From: Pachyseris speciosa | Lineage: Eukaryota > Cnidaria > Anthozoa > Scleractinia > Pachyseridae | Reading direction: 5' to 3' | NCBI GenBank assembly: GCA_016490735.1 | Contig: JAEMWC010000378.1 | Span: forward strand, 353,501 to 417,500 | DNA: 64,000 bases | Part shown: one piece after another, positions 1 to 12,559 of the stretch | Layout: the number at the start of each line of letters is the position of its first letter | How positions within the stretch are numbered: position 1 is the stretch's first letter | Notes under the pieces: generated by a model | The model's input: the letters and a program-made list of their open reading frames with translations, nothing else | Told to the model about the DNA's origin: nothing | The model's database searches: none | Position numbers and translations under genes: made by a program

Positions 1-201
1 CATTTAGCAGCGGGTAAATTTAGTTAATGGAACATGACGCCCCAGAGGAGGGGGGGGGGGGGGGTAGGCTGAGAAAGCCTGCCCTGTAGTAGGCCCGGAG
101 GTATCTTGAGAGCCTGATTCATTAAATGAAAGCACTCTATTCTTTAAGCCGAAAACAAAAGCATTTCGTGCCTGGAATCCCACTAATTTTTCGCATGTTT
201 G
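1..201. repeat. Dispersed repeat, copy A
   Basis: About 200 bp that recur in direct orientation at 1560-1748. Both copies share the starting CATTTA, an internal GGTAGGCTGAGAAAGCCTG block and the ending CACTAATTT...CGTGTTTG. Copy A is cut by the window edge or starts exactly here. Copy A has an expanded G-run (about 15 G) where copy B has six. No coding potential. Family unknown. Confidence 0.7.
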
Positions 202-900
202 ATAAGGGAACAGATAGAAACTAATAGTTTTTCAGCTTCATGTTGAAGCAGCTAAATTTTGTAAGCCACACATGTACGCATTGTGGACCTATTTTTATAT
301 GTGACGTCCGTTCATTCAGGTAATTTACACGTGCGCATACACCGTTACTTTCAATTAAACCGCAAAGTTTTCTTTAAAAAATAGTTCTAAGGGATATTCT
401 CGACTCGCATCACGCACTATGAGGAATAGCAAATACTGTCCAGAGTCTAGTTTTGACACAAACGTTGATTCAGTATTTCATGATTACAATCATCACATCA
501 GATTTGTTGTGGTCGTTCAGTGTATGTATTCATAGCTTATTGCGGCAATTAGTCATCACTCACCAAGTGGAGTTGGAGTTGGGATTCGGATTCCTATGTT
601 GGCGGCTGACAACACGGCTGTTGGACTTGCTACTGACAGAGTACAACAAAAATACTCTTAGAATGCCATGCACGCATATCCGAACTTTAACATTAATTTA
701 CCCACATTCAAAATGACTGTCTGACTTTTTCTTCCAATGGAGGACCTGTTAGACATACCCCTCATTTAAGCTTTAAGTGATAATGACTCTAAAACGAGCA
801 TATGTCAAGTTGCGCTCATACTTTACACTAGTGAAGTATTGTTGTGCGTCCGAACTAGCCCTTAATAAATCCTCTTTATAAATTATTTGCGATAAATTCT
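202..900. other. No recognisable gene
   Basis: AT-rich non-coding sequence. Short open frames are present but have no family resemblance and no splice-site support. Nothing else seen. Confidence 0.5.
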
Positions 901-932
901 CAGAAACGAAAGAAAGAAAAAAAGAAATAAAA

Positions 933-1014
<82 letters not shown>

Positions 1015-1018
1015 CAGA
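901..1018. repeat. (GAAA)n microsatellite
   Basis: A run of GAAA units, nearly pure from about 937 to 1015. The poly-Phe/Ser/Leu reading frame on the minus strand is an artefact of this repeat. Confidence 0.95.
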
Positions 1019-1559
1019 AAAATGGTTTCATCAAGAAAGAATACATAGTAGGCATAACTGTGTTACATAATGCCTTACTCACTTGCGGAAGAGGGAGACG
1101 AGTTTGCGGGTGATATAGTTGCATTTTGTATAAGAATTTGTGCTGAAAAAAAAATGCCGCGAGTGACCAAATCAGCCATTGTAAGGGTTTATTGTTGGAA
1201 ACTAAATGCATTCAGTGAAGTATGAAGTAATCAAAATAAAGTAATCAAATTGTTGTTGTTGTATTTAACTCTTAAAAGCCAAATTGATCCAAGAAGATGT
1301 TCCATATAGTCCACCCTTGATATCTGGAAAAAAAAGCTGGATACCTATTATTTAGGGCGCACTTGTTTGGAACTATTAGTGCTACTACAGCCGAATAGGA
1401 ATTATTGAAATAGACAGTATTTGCTTAAATCGTCGGACAGCATTACTTTTGATATTTCTTTCTCTTTTTGCTCTAAAAGAATCATTTTTTTTTTTGCGAT
1501 TACTTTACGAAATGGGTTCTTTACTTTGGGCCAGCAGAGTATTTTCAGTATAAATAAGA

Positions 1560-1748
1560 CATTTACCAGCCGGTAAATGCAGTTAATGGAAGATGACGCC
1601 CCAAGGGGGGTAGGCTGAGAAAGCCTGCCCCGTATTAGGCTCGGAGGTATCTTGAAAGCCTGATTCATTAAATGAAAGCTCTCTATTCTTTAAGCCGAAA
1701 ACAAAAGCTTTTTGTGGCTGGAACCCCACTAATTTGTCGCGTGTTTGT
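1560..1748. repeat. Dispersed repeat, copy B
   Basis: Direct-orientation copy of the repeat at 1-201, about 85-90% similar by eye, with a shorter G-run. The spacing of about 1.36 kb fits either two insertions or a segmental duplication. Confidence 0.7.
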
Positions 1749-3560
1749 TATGGTATATTTTCTTAGCTTCGCAAAGACTGGTCCCTGTTTTCAAGGCCCT
1801 ACTCATGGCTAGACCTTAATCGTGATAAGTTGAGGTAATTTATAGTACTTACAACTGTGCCGATTGGTCGTACTTTGAGACATTGTCTGACTATAAAGTT
1901 TTCCTAATGCCACTCCTAGTCATTATTTGATTAGCTTGCACGAAGCAATCTTTTAAAGTAGTTTTGTTACGCGCCCTCCCCCCGTTTGGAGGAGTGGTTG
2001 CTATGTTATGTCTCAATAAAGTTTGGTGGGTCACTCCTTGTGGTACGGTTAAGTCTGCGTTGCGAGTACCCCCAAGCTTTTGACATTGCTTGTGTCTTGC
2101 CATCTTTTGAGCTATTCCTTTACCTTAATCTTGTCCGATCCAGCCCGTGCGGCGCTGGGGAGATAAGAAAGGCCCTGCCAAGACTCTTGTCCTACCCCTC
2201 GGTAGTGGGGCGATAAGTAAGGCTTGTGTTATTTTGTGCGCATAATCCGAAGTCGCTATAACCTGCCACAGGGCTGCTGTGTTCTCCCCCCCCTCCCCCC
2301 CCCCCCCTTATTACGCCATCATGTAGTTGTTGTTTATTTAGCCTGCGTGCGTCATTTAGTTGCGTGACGTTTGTATGCGTATCTTACAAGCGGAATAGTG
2401 ACATTAACGCTTTATTTTCGAGCTGTGACTATTCATCCACTTTTGACTGCACCCCTTGTTTCCAGTTTGTTTGCTCCTCCTCCTTGCAGACTCGTTTCAT
2501 GCTCGTTTTCTTCCGTTATCTGTATTCTCTTTCTATTATTCTCTTTCTCTGATTGATTATTTTTATATTTTAACCTTTTTACCTCAGATCGATCGGCCGA
2601 CGTAAATTGACTGCATCAACAGGAAATGGGGAAGAGAGAAAGAAAAAAAAATTCTACTTACAACGTAACACAGTATCAAATGGACCCCATGGCCATTGGC
2701 ACCTAACTTCGGCTATCATTACTGTATCAACAAAAAAAATTAATTAATTAATATGCATTACACAAACAAATAAAGAATTCAAGAACAACGTAAATAGGAC
2801 AAAATCATCTTAATGAATAACTAAAAACATCTCTCAAGCTTTTCATTTTTGGCTGGGACAAATTACCCCTCTAAGTCGGTCACGGGGGAGAACAGATCTT
2901 TGGTCCTTCCATATTCTTTAAATAACCGTACAAATCAAATAATTTGTTTCTTTGCTAAAATTACGTACTTTATATGGGTAAAATTGTGAATAATTTTACA
3001 AATTGAATAGAATACTTACCGGAAGCCATAGTTATGCAGGTCACAAGAAGGCTTATTTCCCTCTCCATTTTGGGATCAGTCTAATTAAGGCAAAATAAAT
3101 TAAAATTCTCCTGTACCAGCTAGCTCTAACACATATACAAGAGCAGTGACCCTGTGCCGTATGACAATCCAACTGCTATTTAATAAAGATGGCAACACAA
3201 ATATAGAAATTCTTGAAGAAAGATCATAATTAATAATTATTATAACCCCCGACAAGAAACTTTGCACTAAAGAACGATATCTACTTATGCTAAAAATATA
3301 AGAAAATTGGAAATCGTGCCTCATAATACATAGCAACTCGATCGACGACTATCCGTACTAGCGAAGAAAACCTGTTTATTTAAACAAATTTTCTGCCATT
3401 ACCAGCGCTTAACAAATTTTGTTCACGACGAGAAGATCTTCAAAGTCACCGCCGACAAAATAACGAACAAAATAGGAAAAACAAACAGAAGCCTGTCATT
3501 TCTCATAAAACGGCCAGGTCAATGTCTCTTGTTGCGAAACCGAAGTTTTAATCTCAAGGA
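1749..3560. other. Non-coding stretch with a poly-C tract
   Basis: No gene or mobile element recognised. A C-rich tract lies at 2285-2309 and short A/T runs near 2650 and 2735. The open frames here are short and look random. Confidence 0.5.
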
Positions 3561-3691
3561 CCCCGATATAACGATGTACCTCGGGAATGGTAAACTGAAT
3601 TACGTCGTTAAAAAGGGGTATCGTTATAAACTAATCTCTGATATAATGATATATTGGAGGAAAGCAATCACAATTATCGTTATATCGGGGT
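3561..3691. mobile_element. Small MITE-like inverted repeat
   Basis: The 15-bp terminal inverted repeat CCCCGATATAACGAT (3561-3575) and its complement (3677-3691) enclose about 100 bp of AT-rich, non-coding DNA. A related partial motif lies at 3871-3885, which suggests a second decayed end nearby. No transposase; class not determined. Confidence 0.55.
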
Positions 3692-3892
3692 ATGGAAATC
3701 CCAACAACTGAAGCAAGTGAACAAGTTATTAGCAATGTTAAAGGATAAATTTCGTTAAGAGGATCAAACACGTTCAGGTACATTAAAGTCAAAAAAGGAA
3801 ACGTCTTGCTCGGTATCTGGGTTGGTTGAAGCGTCTGCCATTCCTTTCCGGCCGCGTGATGGTTGATTTTACCGTTATATCGAGGTCAATTT

Positions 3893-4024
3893 TACGTAGC
3901 CTGCGTAGCAAGCGTTTCCGTGTGGTTCTTTAACGATAAAAAAGCCGATTTCCGAATTTTGGAGGAAATCGGCTTTTTTAGCGCTCAAAGACCACACGGA
4001 ACTGAACGCTTGCCAGCCTACATA
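3893..4024. mobile_element. Palindromic MITE
   Basis: Inverted arms: GTAGCCTGCGTAGCAAGCG...GTGTGGTTCTTT on the left pair with AAAGACCACACGGAAC...CGCTTGCCAGCCTAC on the right. The centre holds a perfect hairpin of AAAAAGCCGATTTCC with its complement. Non-coding and non-autonomous. Confidence 0.7.
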
Positions 4025-4043
4025 CATAAACAGAAACTAATAA

Positions 4044-4427
4044 TTAACAACAGTTCTTTCTATTAATTGAGCGACAATGAGGGCAGACTGTTTTCCATTT
4101 TTGAATTCTAGAAGTGTCAAAATTAGCGATAAATTTATTGAAGAAGTACTTAAATAGACGGTCTTTAAAGGTAGAGAGAGCTTTAGTTTCACGAATATCA
4201 AACGGAATATTGTTCCATAAAGGAACAATGCGATTGAAAAATGAGTCACGAAATAAAGAAGTACGGACACGATTAGGTCCTAAGTTAGAGTTGTTGGCAT
4301 TCCTAGTACGACCAGTGATTATATTGGTATATTCATTAACATTAATATTGTAGTACTTATGGATACGCTTGCTACGAAGGCTAAATTTTACGTTTGGAAT
4401 ATTCACCAAATCGAACTGGTTCATCAT
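4044..4427 (-). pseudogene. 3' end of a CR1/Jockey-like LINE reverse transcriptase
   Basis: A 127-codon open frame whose middle reads FFNRIVPLWNNIPFDIR, followed by an LSTFKDRL-type segment and a C-terminal WKTVCPHCR. This WN-LP signature plus short Cys-rich end is typical of the extreme C-terminus of non-LTR retrotransposon ORF2 in marine invertebrates. The reverse transcriptase core and endonuclease are absent, so this is a 5'-truncated insertion. Its 3' terminus lies at lower coordinates, next to the MITE at 3893-4024. Confidence 0.75.
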
Positions 4428-4474
4428 AGAGCAGCAAGTTTCGTTTTTAGAGACTACTCAAATTTTTGCCATAT

Positions 4475-5130
4475 TACTCCCATGTTCAAACAGCTTGGTT
4501 GGAACACTCTGGAACATCGCTGAACGGTGGCTACATTAAAGGTACTGAATAGCCTACTGGGTTACAGAAAATGCAAACTTAGCTTCTTAATTACACCACT
4601 ATATTAAGAAGCGCCGAGAAACCGACCTCGACCGCACGAAAGAACAGACGCTAGTGGCCTCACAATTTCAACTCACTTCCTTATTGTGCGTGCGCCTTTC
4701 AGGCCTTATATAAACATTCTGCAATGCTAAGATCGGCAAGCTGCAGCTGTAAGAGGGAACAAAACTCGCAATATTGCACCGACTGTACTGCTACCTTTAT
4801 ACGGTGATTCTTCAGCGATGCAATAAATGCGAACGAGGCAGCAATTCTTGAAGTTGCGTTGTCGAAGACGACACTGTTCACAAAGCATTCAAAACGAATG
4901 TACTTTTACAATATTCAAGGAGTAATAAAGATTCAAGCGTATCTCAGTTCACTTCGAAGACGAAACACCCTTTAGTGGCAGCACAATTCTGTCCAACCCA
5001 GGAATCGTGAGCGCGATTGTTTGTATCGTTCACACAACATCGGCGTCCCGTTATTGGAGAGGCTTGCAAAGGTCTAGATTTTGAGTTGTGTTGTTGTCAC
5101 AATATGACAAAAAACGTTTCCTTGTTCACG
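4475..5130. other. No recognisable gene
   Basis: Non-coding sequence between the LINE tail and the start of the large palindrome. Nothing identified. Confidence 0.5.
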
Positions 5131-5316
5131 AACTCGCAATAAGGCAACAAAAGGAAGCATAACTAGTATCTTGAAATGGACATGAGCAAGGTCTAACCTG
5201 TAAACATCAGCAATGGAATCTTGACGTGTGCATGCTGCTATGGGAAATTTTAAAGCGTGATGTGCCTTGACCCGCTTCTCTCACGTGATGCACTAAAATA
5301 TGATACCAAGTGATCT

Positions 5317-6701
5317 GTACGGGTCCGCAAATGATCCCAGGACCTCAAATGATCCCGGACCGCAAATGATCCCCAAAATGGACCGCAAATGATCCCGGAC
5401 CGCAAATGATCCCCACATTGGACCGTAAATGATCCCGAGCAAAAAATAAGGAATGGAATGGATTGATATAAAAATCACACACAAAAGACATGTTTTTCAT
5501 TTTATGAGAATTATTCCATAGTTCCTTTTGTTTTTATTATTATTATTATTATTTTTTTTTTTCGTTTTTAGTGGAAAATCTGTGATCTTGCGTGACGTTC
5601 TGTCTGTTTGTTGATTTCAGGACGCCGGCTGCATAGTACAGTAATTGATTTTGCAAAGACACTTGTTGTGATCGTGGACTGCGAAAAGTTTCGCTTCATG
5701 TCTTCTGTTTATTGTGTTGTACATCCCAGGACGTTCGAGAACATGCTTAATCAGATTTCATTTCTGTCGGGTATATCATCAACGCTTCTGTGCACGTGCC
5801 TGATTTCAGTGAAAATCGAGCATGTATAAATTAGCCTGGAAACAGGCTCCGCCGTGGGATTTTAAAGGAGCGAAAAGAAGGATCGTGGCTAAAAAGCGAG
5901 CCGCCAGTCCCCCGCTCGGCTCGCTTCGCTCGCCGGTTTTTTTTTGGTCACGTTCCTTCTTTCCGCTCCTAAACCCCACTGCGGAGCCTAGTCCCAGGCT
6001 AGTATAATTCAATTGTATAATCACAAATACAACGGAGAATTAAAATACACACATACCCGTAAAGAAATAGAAGAAACATTCCGCAGTTGATTTCGTTATC
6101 TTTTGAAATAAAAGTCTTTTGTTCACTGAGCACTCTAATTTTAAATTGTACCCAGAATACTTGAAGTGTTTCTTTCTCACATTCATGGGATCAGCCGACT
6201 GGCCTGTCGGCAGGCGAGAAACGCGGTGATGTGGTTGAAATCGGAGCAGGGGTCAAAGATCATCCGAAACTTGTCACCGTCGTGTGAGCTGTGACTCCCA
6301 CGCGTTTGGAAAATATGGCTAAACTGTCTTGTTCATATTTCATTGGTATCATTTGTGAACGTTCTTGGAGTTACTAAAGGTAAGAACAAACACAAAGATC
6401 TCTAAAGTCGGAAGGAAAAACGAGATAGGTTTGGATCCTAGTGTGATAACACTGATTGACTGCTTCACATCGGTTGCACAAATTGTGACCACGTTTACCT
6501 TTTTAAAATTAATCAGATGATGATAGTTGTGAGCCATGATTTAAGGCTTTGATTAAAATAATCGTAATTCATGCTAATTCGCTATCCATACCATTTCACC
6601 ATCCATGCCATTCCATATTTTTTGTTCGGGATCATTTGCGGTCCAACATGGTGCAATACGGGGATCATTTGCGGTCCTGGTATCATTTGCGGACCCGGAC
6701 A
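5317..6701. mobile_element. Non-autonomous element with GGTCCGCAAATGAT ends
   Basis: A 1,385-bp insertion in only one arm of the palindrome; the other arm shows the empty site. It is bounded by the 5-bp direct repeat GATCT (5312-5316 and 6702-6706). Both ends carry inverted clusters of CGGGTCCGCAAATGATCC-type units, several tandem copies on the left and three on the right. The internal open frame at 5608-5829 has no recognisable domain. A second palindromic MITE is nested inside. Superfamily not determined. Confidence 0.8.
5832..6002. mobile_element. Nested palindromic MITE
   Basis: Inverted ends TAGCCTGG...CAGGCTCCGC and GCGGAGCCTAGTCCCAGGCTA surround a GC-rich core with AGCGAGCCG and its near complement. 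Non-coding; inserted inside the 5317-6701 element. Confidence 0.65.
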
Positions 6702-7030
6702 GATCTTCAAAACGACTTTGTTGTTACCAATTGACAGGTTCTTTTGACGGGGTCGTATTCTGTGACCTCGCCATTTGTTTGTGCTTGTGTCTGCTGCTTG
6801 AGACTGAGTTGGGAGGGGGAGTCTTTTTCTTTAGCAGCTCAATCACCAAAGAATAAAGCTATTCTGTTGAACACGTCTCGGCATGGGATTTATAACAGTC
6901 ATATGAACTTGTAAGAATGAATATATGAAAATCATATATTTGAACTGCGGATTTAAAGAATGAATATGTGAATGATCATCGCAGTTATGAACACTACTTA
7001 AGCAGCAGTGAAAAGAAAGCCTGAAAAAAA

Positions 7031-7094
7031 ATTCGAACACACGACCTCTGCGATACCGGTGCACTCTGCGCTCTTCCAGCTGAGCTAACAAGCC
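7031..7094 (-). repeat. tRNA-derived SINE head
   Basis: On the minus strand: TTAGCTCAGCTGGAAGAGCG (A box-like) and GGTCGTGTGTTCGAA (B box-like). The anticodon-loop region reads CCGGTAT. It resembles a tRNA-Thr-type body, but the arms pair badly. Related copies lie at 8755, 45.9-46.5 kb and 48.8-49.1 kb. Confidence 0.6.
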
Positions 7095-7696
7095 ACCTGG
7101 AAGCTGGTCATTTTGTTGGTTCGTTTTCAACCAACAAAGTGACGTGCTTAAGTAGTGTTCATCATGAACTGCGATGATCAGTCACATATTCATTCTTTAA
7201 TCCGCAGTTCAAATATATGATTTTCATATATTCATTCTTGCAAGTTCATATGACTGTTATAAATCCCATGCCGAGACGTGTTCAACAGAATAGCTTTATT
7301 CTTTAGTGATTGAGCTGCTAAAGAAAAAGACTCCCCCCCCCCCCCCCCCCTCCCAACTCAATCTCAAGCAGCAGACACAAGCACAAACAAATGGCCAGGT
7401 CACAGAATACGACCCCGTCAAAAGAACCTGTCAATTGGTAACAACAAAGTCGTTTTGAAGATCACTTGGTATCATATTTTAGTGCATCACGTGAGAGAAG
7501 CGGGTCAAGGCACATCACGCTTTAAAATTCGCCATAGCAGCATGCACACATCAAGATTCCAATGCTGATGTTTACAGGTTAGAACTTGCTCATGTCCATT
7601 TCAAGATACTAGTTGTGCTTCCTTTTGTTGCCTTATTGCGAGTTTTCATATACTCATTCTCACATATTCATCATTCACGGGTATCTGATTACGGAT

Positions 7697-8713
7697 CGTG
7701 ACTAAAACATCACACGAGTACTACGAGTAACACACGAGTGACATACCAGTACATACGAGTGACATACGGGTACACACACATACACACGAGTAACATACAA
7801 GTAACATACGAATACATACCAGTAACACACAGGTAACATACGGTCAAATGTGGGTAATACCCATGAAATCTACAAAGTAAAAAAACAAGAAATTTAATCT
7901 TTCTCCGAAATATTTGTGATCTGTGGAATGGGGAAGGGGGTGGGGGGGGGGGGCTTGATGGGACTCTCAATTGTCCCTGAGCCAAGGAATTGGATCTTTC
8001 TTCGAAATATTTGATTTGTCTTTTATTGCTCGGTGTATTTATTAATTCAAGGGTGTAGTGTGGGGAGAAAGTAGCATTTGAGGGTGTGTGTATTTGCGTG
8101 TGTGGTGGGAGTGGGGAAGGGGCGCGCGCGGGGGGGGGGGGTGATGCGATCAGTTTGCTCTGAGAAAACATGTGTTTGCATTTCACAAGTTTCTATTTTT
8201 CGTACTAGTTTCAGTCCTCTTGGCGTTTGGCCGAGCGTAATCTATCAAGATCTATCCAGCAAATGGTAAACAACAAGTACCGTTCCTTCTGAAAGAAAAG
8301 TCCTAACCAAAATTTCAGGATTTTTTATAAATGGTAAACAACCCTGCAGATACCCCAGTCGAAGCTGTATCACCCTCCCTCCTCACCCCTCCCTCCCCAC
8401 CCCTCCCATCACACACCCTCAGATGCTAATTACTGCCCACACTACACCCTTGAATTAATAAATACACCAAGCTGTATAAAAAACAAATCAAAGTTTCGGA
8501 GAAAAATCCAATTTCTTGTATTTTACTTTGTAGATTTCATGCGCATTACCCACATTTGACCGTATGTTACCTGTGTGTTACTATGTATTCGTATGTTACC
8601 TGTGTGTTACTCGTATGTATCTGTATGTACCCCTATGTCACACGTATATACTCGTATGTACTCGTATGTTACTCGTGTGCTACTCGTAGTACTCGTGTGG
8701 TGTTTTAGTCACG
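7697..8713. repeat. Fold-back element with CGTATGTTACTCGTG-like tandem arms
   Basis: Outer arms 7697-8060 and 8450-8713 are inverted copies: CGTGACTAAAACATCACAC on the left, complement at the right end. Inside the arms are many diverged ACACGAGTAACATAC units. The loop holds purine/pyrimidine-rich DNA with G- and C-runs. No coding content. Confidence 0.8.
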
Positions 8714-8754
8714 ATATCTGATTACGAACCGACAGAATGACCAGCTCCTAGTTG

Positions 8755-8870
8755 GTTTGTTAGCTCAGTTGGTAGAGCACTGTACCGGTATCGCAGAGGT
8801 CGTAGGTTCGAATCCCGTACAAGCCTGAATTTTTTTTCTTTTTTTTCAGACTTAATTTTCACTGCTGCTT
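8755..8870 (+). repeat. tRNA-derived SINE copy
   Basis: Starts with TTAGCTCAGTTGGTAGAGCA and GGTCGTAGGTTCGAATCCC, the Pol III A and B boxes of a tRNA-like head with an anticodon loop CCGGTAT. It is followed by AAGCCTGAA, a T-run and TTCAGACTT, a short hairpin. Same family as 7031-7094 in the opposite orientation. Confidence 0.65.
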
Positions 8871-8871
8871 A

Positions 8872-11745
8872 AAGAGCTCCTGCCTGAGAGCACTGAGAAT
8901 CTCGCGACAGCGACTATTTTGGCACATTGTTCACATTTTGCATGAAGAGACCCTTCGGTGAACTATTTTCAAAAATCATAATTTTAGGTTCCAGCGCTTT
9001 TTCATTTTTGAAAAAAATTCGAAAGTTTGAAAATGCGGTCAAAGTGCATTTTCCGCCCAGTAGAATGCGGCCAACACGGAGAGACGAAGCGTTCTTAAAG
9101 TCTCGAAATTTAATCAAGTACTATTAAATTTTGCTCAGATACAGAATAGCTATTCCTCTTTACGGCTAAAGTGAAAAGATATGTCAAATGCTCTAATGTT
9201 TTACATTTTCAAGCCATTCAAAAAACACTTCCGACTACCACTGAACGAGCGGAAAATTTTTGGCTATTTTTGACCGGAAAAACCCCTCCCTGGTACCTAA
9301 TTATTTCAGAATCTAACTTTATAGATGAAAAGGTATGTCTTTTAACTGTTATCCTGCCAAATCGCAAGGTCGGACTCCAACTGGTTCCCTTTCAAGAAAC
9401 CTGAAATCCACGAACAATGTTCAGCACGTCTTTCAAAATATTTATCTACATTTCGACGTGAAGAAAGACCGAAACCTCAACGTTCGCTGCTTTGTACATT
9501 TGAGTGACTGAATCATTGTTATTTCTGGCATCTTACAAAATAAAACCCTAATATATATATTTATCGTGTGATACGATTATTACCTTGAGATTTCAAGATA
9601 AGTTGTTGTAAGAAAGTTATTTTAAAATGACATGACGACTTGCTATGTAAACATTGCGGGAATGGTCGTCTTTTCTCGGATGTATTTTCAACTTTATGAA
9701 TGCATTTCAGATCTCTCCAAACACGATTTAGAAAAAGATAACATCTCGTCAGTGTCTAACGACGCTAGGTTTACTCGCAATGGTGTAAACTTATTTGTTA
9801 TTTCTCATTTTCCGACTGGACTGTAACTTGATCTAATTTCGCCTCACGTACAACTTCCCGATCCCACGCAGCCCACACACAGAAATATATGTCTAAAATA
9901 AACACAAAATACGCACCAAAACCCAACTCATCTTCTTCTTCCACTGTAAACACACCTGAAACATTGGCAGCTTCCAGCTAAGCATCTCATCTGTATGTGA
10001 GCATTGACCGGTTCAGAAATAGCATAAATGACACCACTCACCAGCTCTCGCCAAAAGCAACCTCATCTCTGTATTGATACCCTCATCATTTTTCAAATGC
10101 CATATGAAAAATACAAATACTGGGAACACGAAATGGCACACCTAAGCCCACAGCAGGACTAGTCTCCTATGTTTCAGTTTTTCCAGTTCAATGTAGCCAA
10201 TAATTTTACCGGGAATGTTGTCAGGTACACGTGGTATGCGCGTGACTTAGCTGTTGTGTTACTTCGTAAATAGACTGACCTGTATGGGTCCAGTATCAGT
10301 ATGCTTTCGGGAAGATTTGAAACACCTCTGGTTCTTCCAACAGATGCATTATTGTGAGCTGAAAGCTGGAGCGAAAGCAAGTAGATGGGAAAACGGGTTT
10401 TTGTGCGTATTTTGTGTTTATTTTAGACATAAATTTCTGTGCGTGGGCTGCGTGGGATCGGAAAGTTGTACGTGAAAGGTGAAATGGTGAATGGTGGCCG
10501 GTCTTTTGCGTTGGCTTCATCAGTACTTTGGAATGATCTTCCACAGTCAATAAAAGATTCGCAATCAGTGGAAACTTTTGAACAGAAACTTAAGAGACAT
10601 TTATTTTTACAGGCTTATGGCGGACAATGATTTTTATCGAGTAGTACTAGTAGGTAATGGTAATAATGATGGGAATTTAATATATTTTTTTAACGATTAT
10701 ATTGTATATGATAATTTTAATTTGTCACCTGTAAAGCGTTTTTTGACCACAGGGAAAAGACGCTATATAAATGTATTGTATTATTATTAAAATAGATCAA
10801 GTTACAGTCCAGTCGGAAAATGAGAAATAACAAATAACTTTACGCCATTGCGAGTAAACGTAGCGCCGTTAGACACTGACGAGATGTTATCTTTTCTAAA
10901 TCGTGTTTGGAGAGATCTGAAATGCATTCATAAAGTTGAAAATACATCCGAGAAAAGACGACCATTCCCGCAATGTTTACATAGCAAGTCGCCATGTCAT
11001 TTTAAAATAGCTTTCTTACAACAACTTATCTTGAAATCTCAAGGTAATAATCACACGATAAATATATAAGGGTTTTATTTTGTAAGATGCCAGAAATAAC
11101 AATGATTCAGTCACTCAAATATACAAAGCAGCGAACGTTGAGGTTTCGGTCTTTCTTCACGTCGAAATGTAGATAAATATTTTGAAAGACGTGCTGAACA
11201 TTGTTCGTGGATTTCAGGTTTTTTCAAAGGGAACCAGTTGGAGTCCGACCTTACAATCTGGCAGGATAACAGTTAAAAGACATACCTTTTCATCTATAAA
11301 GTTAGATTCTGAAATAATTAGGTACCAGAGAGGGGTTTTTCCAGTCAAAAATAGCCAAAATTTTTCCGCTCGTTAGTGGTAGTCGGAAGTGTTTTTTGAA
11401 TGGCTTGAAAATGTAAAACATTAGAGCATTTGACATATCTTTTCACTTTAGCCGTAAAGAGGAATAGCTATTCTATATCTGAGCAAAATTTAACAGTACT
11501 TGATTGAATTTCAGAACGCTTCAGACTTTAAGAACGCTTCGTCTTTCCGTGTTATTTGGCCGCATTCTACTAGGCGGAAAACGCACTTTGACCGCATTTT
11601 CAAACTTTCGAATTTTTTTCAAAAATGAAAAAGCGCTGGAACCTAAAATTATGATTTTTGAAAATAGTTCACCAGGCAAAATATGAACAATGTGCCAAAA
11701 TAGTCGCTGTCGCGAGATTCTCAATGCTCTCAGGCAGGAGCTCTT
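8872..11745. repeat. 2.9-kb fold-back element
   Basis: Left arm (8872 to about 9925) and right arm (about 10395-11745) are inverted copies. The outer pair AAGAGCTCCTGCC matches its complement at the right end. The arms match over roughly 1 kb with a few substitutions. The right arm is interrupted at 10476-10793 by a LINE 3' fragment absent from the left arm. The unique centre (about 9930-10394) has no recognisable gene. No transposase was found, so it appears non-autonomous. Confidence 0.85.
10476..10793 (+). mobile_element. CR1/L2-like LINE 3' end inserted in the fold-back arm
   Basis: An open frame reads GGRSFALASSVLWNDLPQSI, then a VETFEQKLKRHLF segment, the standard C-terminus of CR1/L2-type ORF2. 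The 3' UTR follows and ends in ATTATTATTAAAA. Its absence from the left arm shows it arrived after the palindrome formed. Confidence 0.8.
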
Positions 11746-12559
11746 AAGACGTGGACCGTGATTAAAAGGCGGCATGATAAAGTCCTCAACAGGAGCAAGA
11801 GAGCAAAGAACAAAAAATATTTGTGTAGGATGGCTTTCCATACCCGTTTTCGACTAAAGATTTGTATCGTTTTTAGCCGTTAAAAGGTCACGTGACCAAA
11901 ATTTAAGATGAAAGAGCATGTCAAATGGGTAAGCATGCGAATACTAAATTGCTCGCCAAGTTTCATAACGATTGGATAAATCCTTCCCTTAAGACAAAAA
12001 TATGCCAGTTTAAGAGCTAGGTCAAGCCTTAACACACTTGAGGCGGCAGTATATAAGGAAAGAAAATTGTTCTAGGAACTCTTTATTACCCTTACTATAG
12101 TTTCCGAGCTTTTAGCTACGTCACGTAACGTGTTTTGTATATAATCGCTGATGGTGTCGAATGATAGAAAATCTATTCAAATAATAAAATCCTGAAGTTG
12201 GTGTCATTTACAATGCGAGAAAACTTTCTACGTGTTGCAGATGTTGAGCGCCTCAATTGACAAGGATTTCTGATCCTCGACAGCTGTTTTTTTTTTTGGG
12301 GGGGGGGGGGGAGGGTAGTCTGATCTCGGAAACTAAAAGCTGATGGACTATGAGAATGTTGCCATTCATCTTGTCTGAATGAAGGTTGAAAACAGCCGAA
12401 AGATGAAAGAAATCGGTTGACCCCGACCCGTGGCCTCTGCCCGGTTTTCTTAAATGGAACACTTGAAATCCGTCCTCCGCAACAATACCTACAAACCTTG
12501 GATGTTCCAGACCCTTTGAGGAGCGACACCGAAACACAGAAGCACGGCACATTGAAGGA
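11746..12559. other. No recognisable gene; T/G homopolymer tract
   Basis: Non-coding sequence with a poly-T plus poly-G tract at 12287-12311. The last part (from about 12400) may belong to the Penelope relic that follows but is too decayed to call. Confidence 0.45.

Larger units (their letters stand above)
5131..7643. repeat. Large palindrome (fold-back), left arm interrupted
   Basis: Right arm 7146-7643 is the reverse complement of 5131-5316 plus 6702-6996. The pairing runs continuously once the insert 5317-6701 is removed. The outermost pair is AACTCGCAATAAGGC with its complement, ending at 7643. The spacer (about 6997-7145) carries a tRNA-like segment. Arms are about 480-500 bp and highly similar, with a poly-C expansion in the right arm at about 7336. 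Confidence 0.85.

Noticed and set aside
900..1211. 103-codon Phe/Leu/Ser-rich minus-strand frame
   Set aside because: Produced by the (GAAA)n microsatellite.
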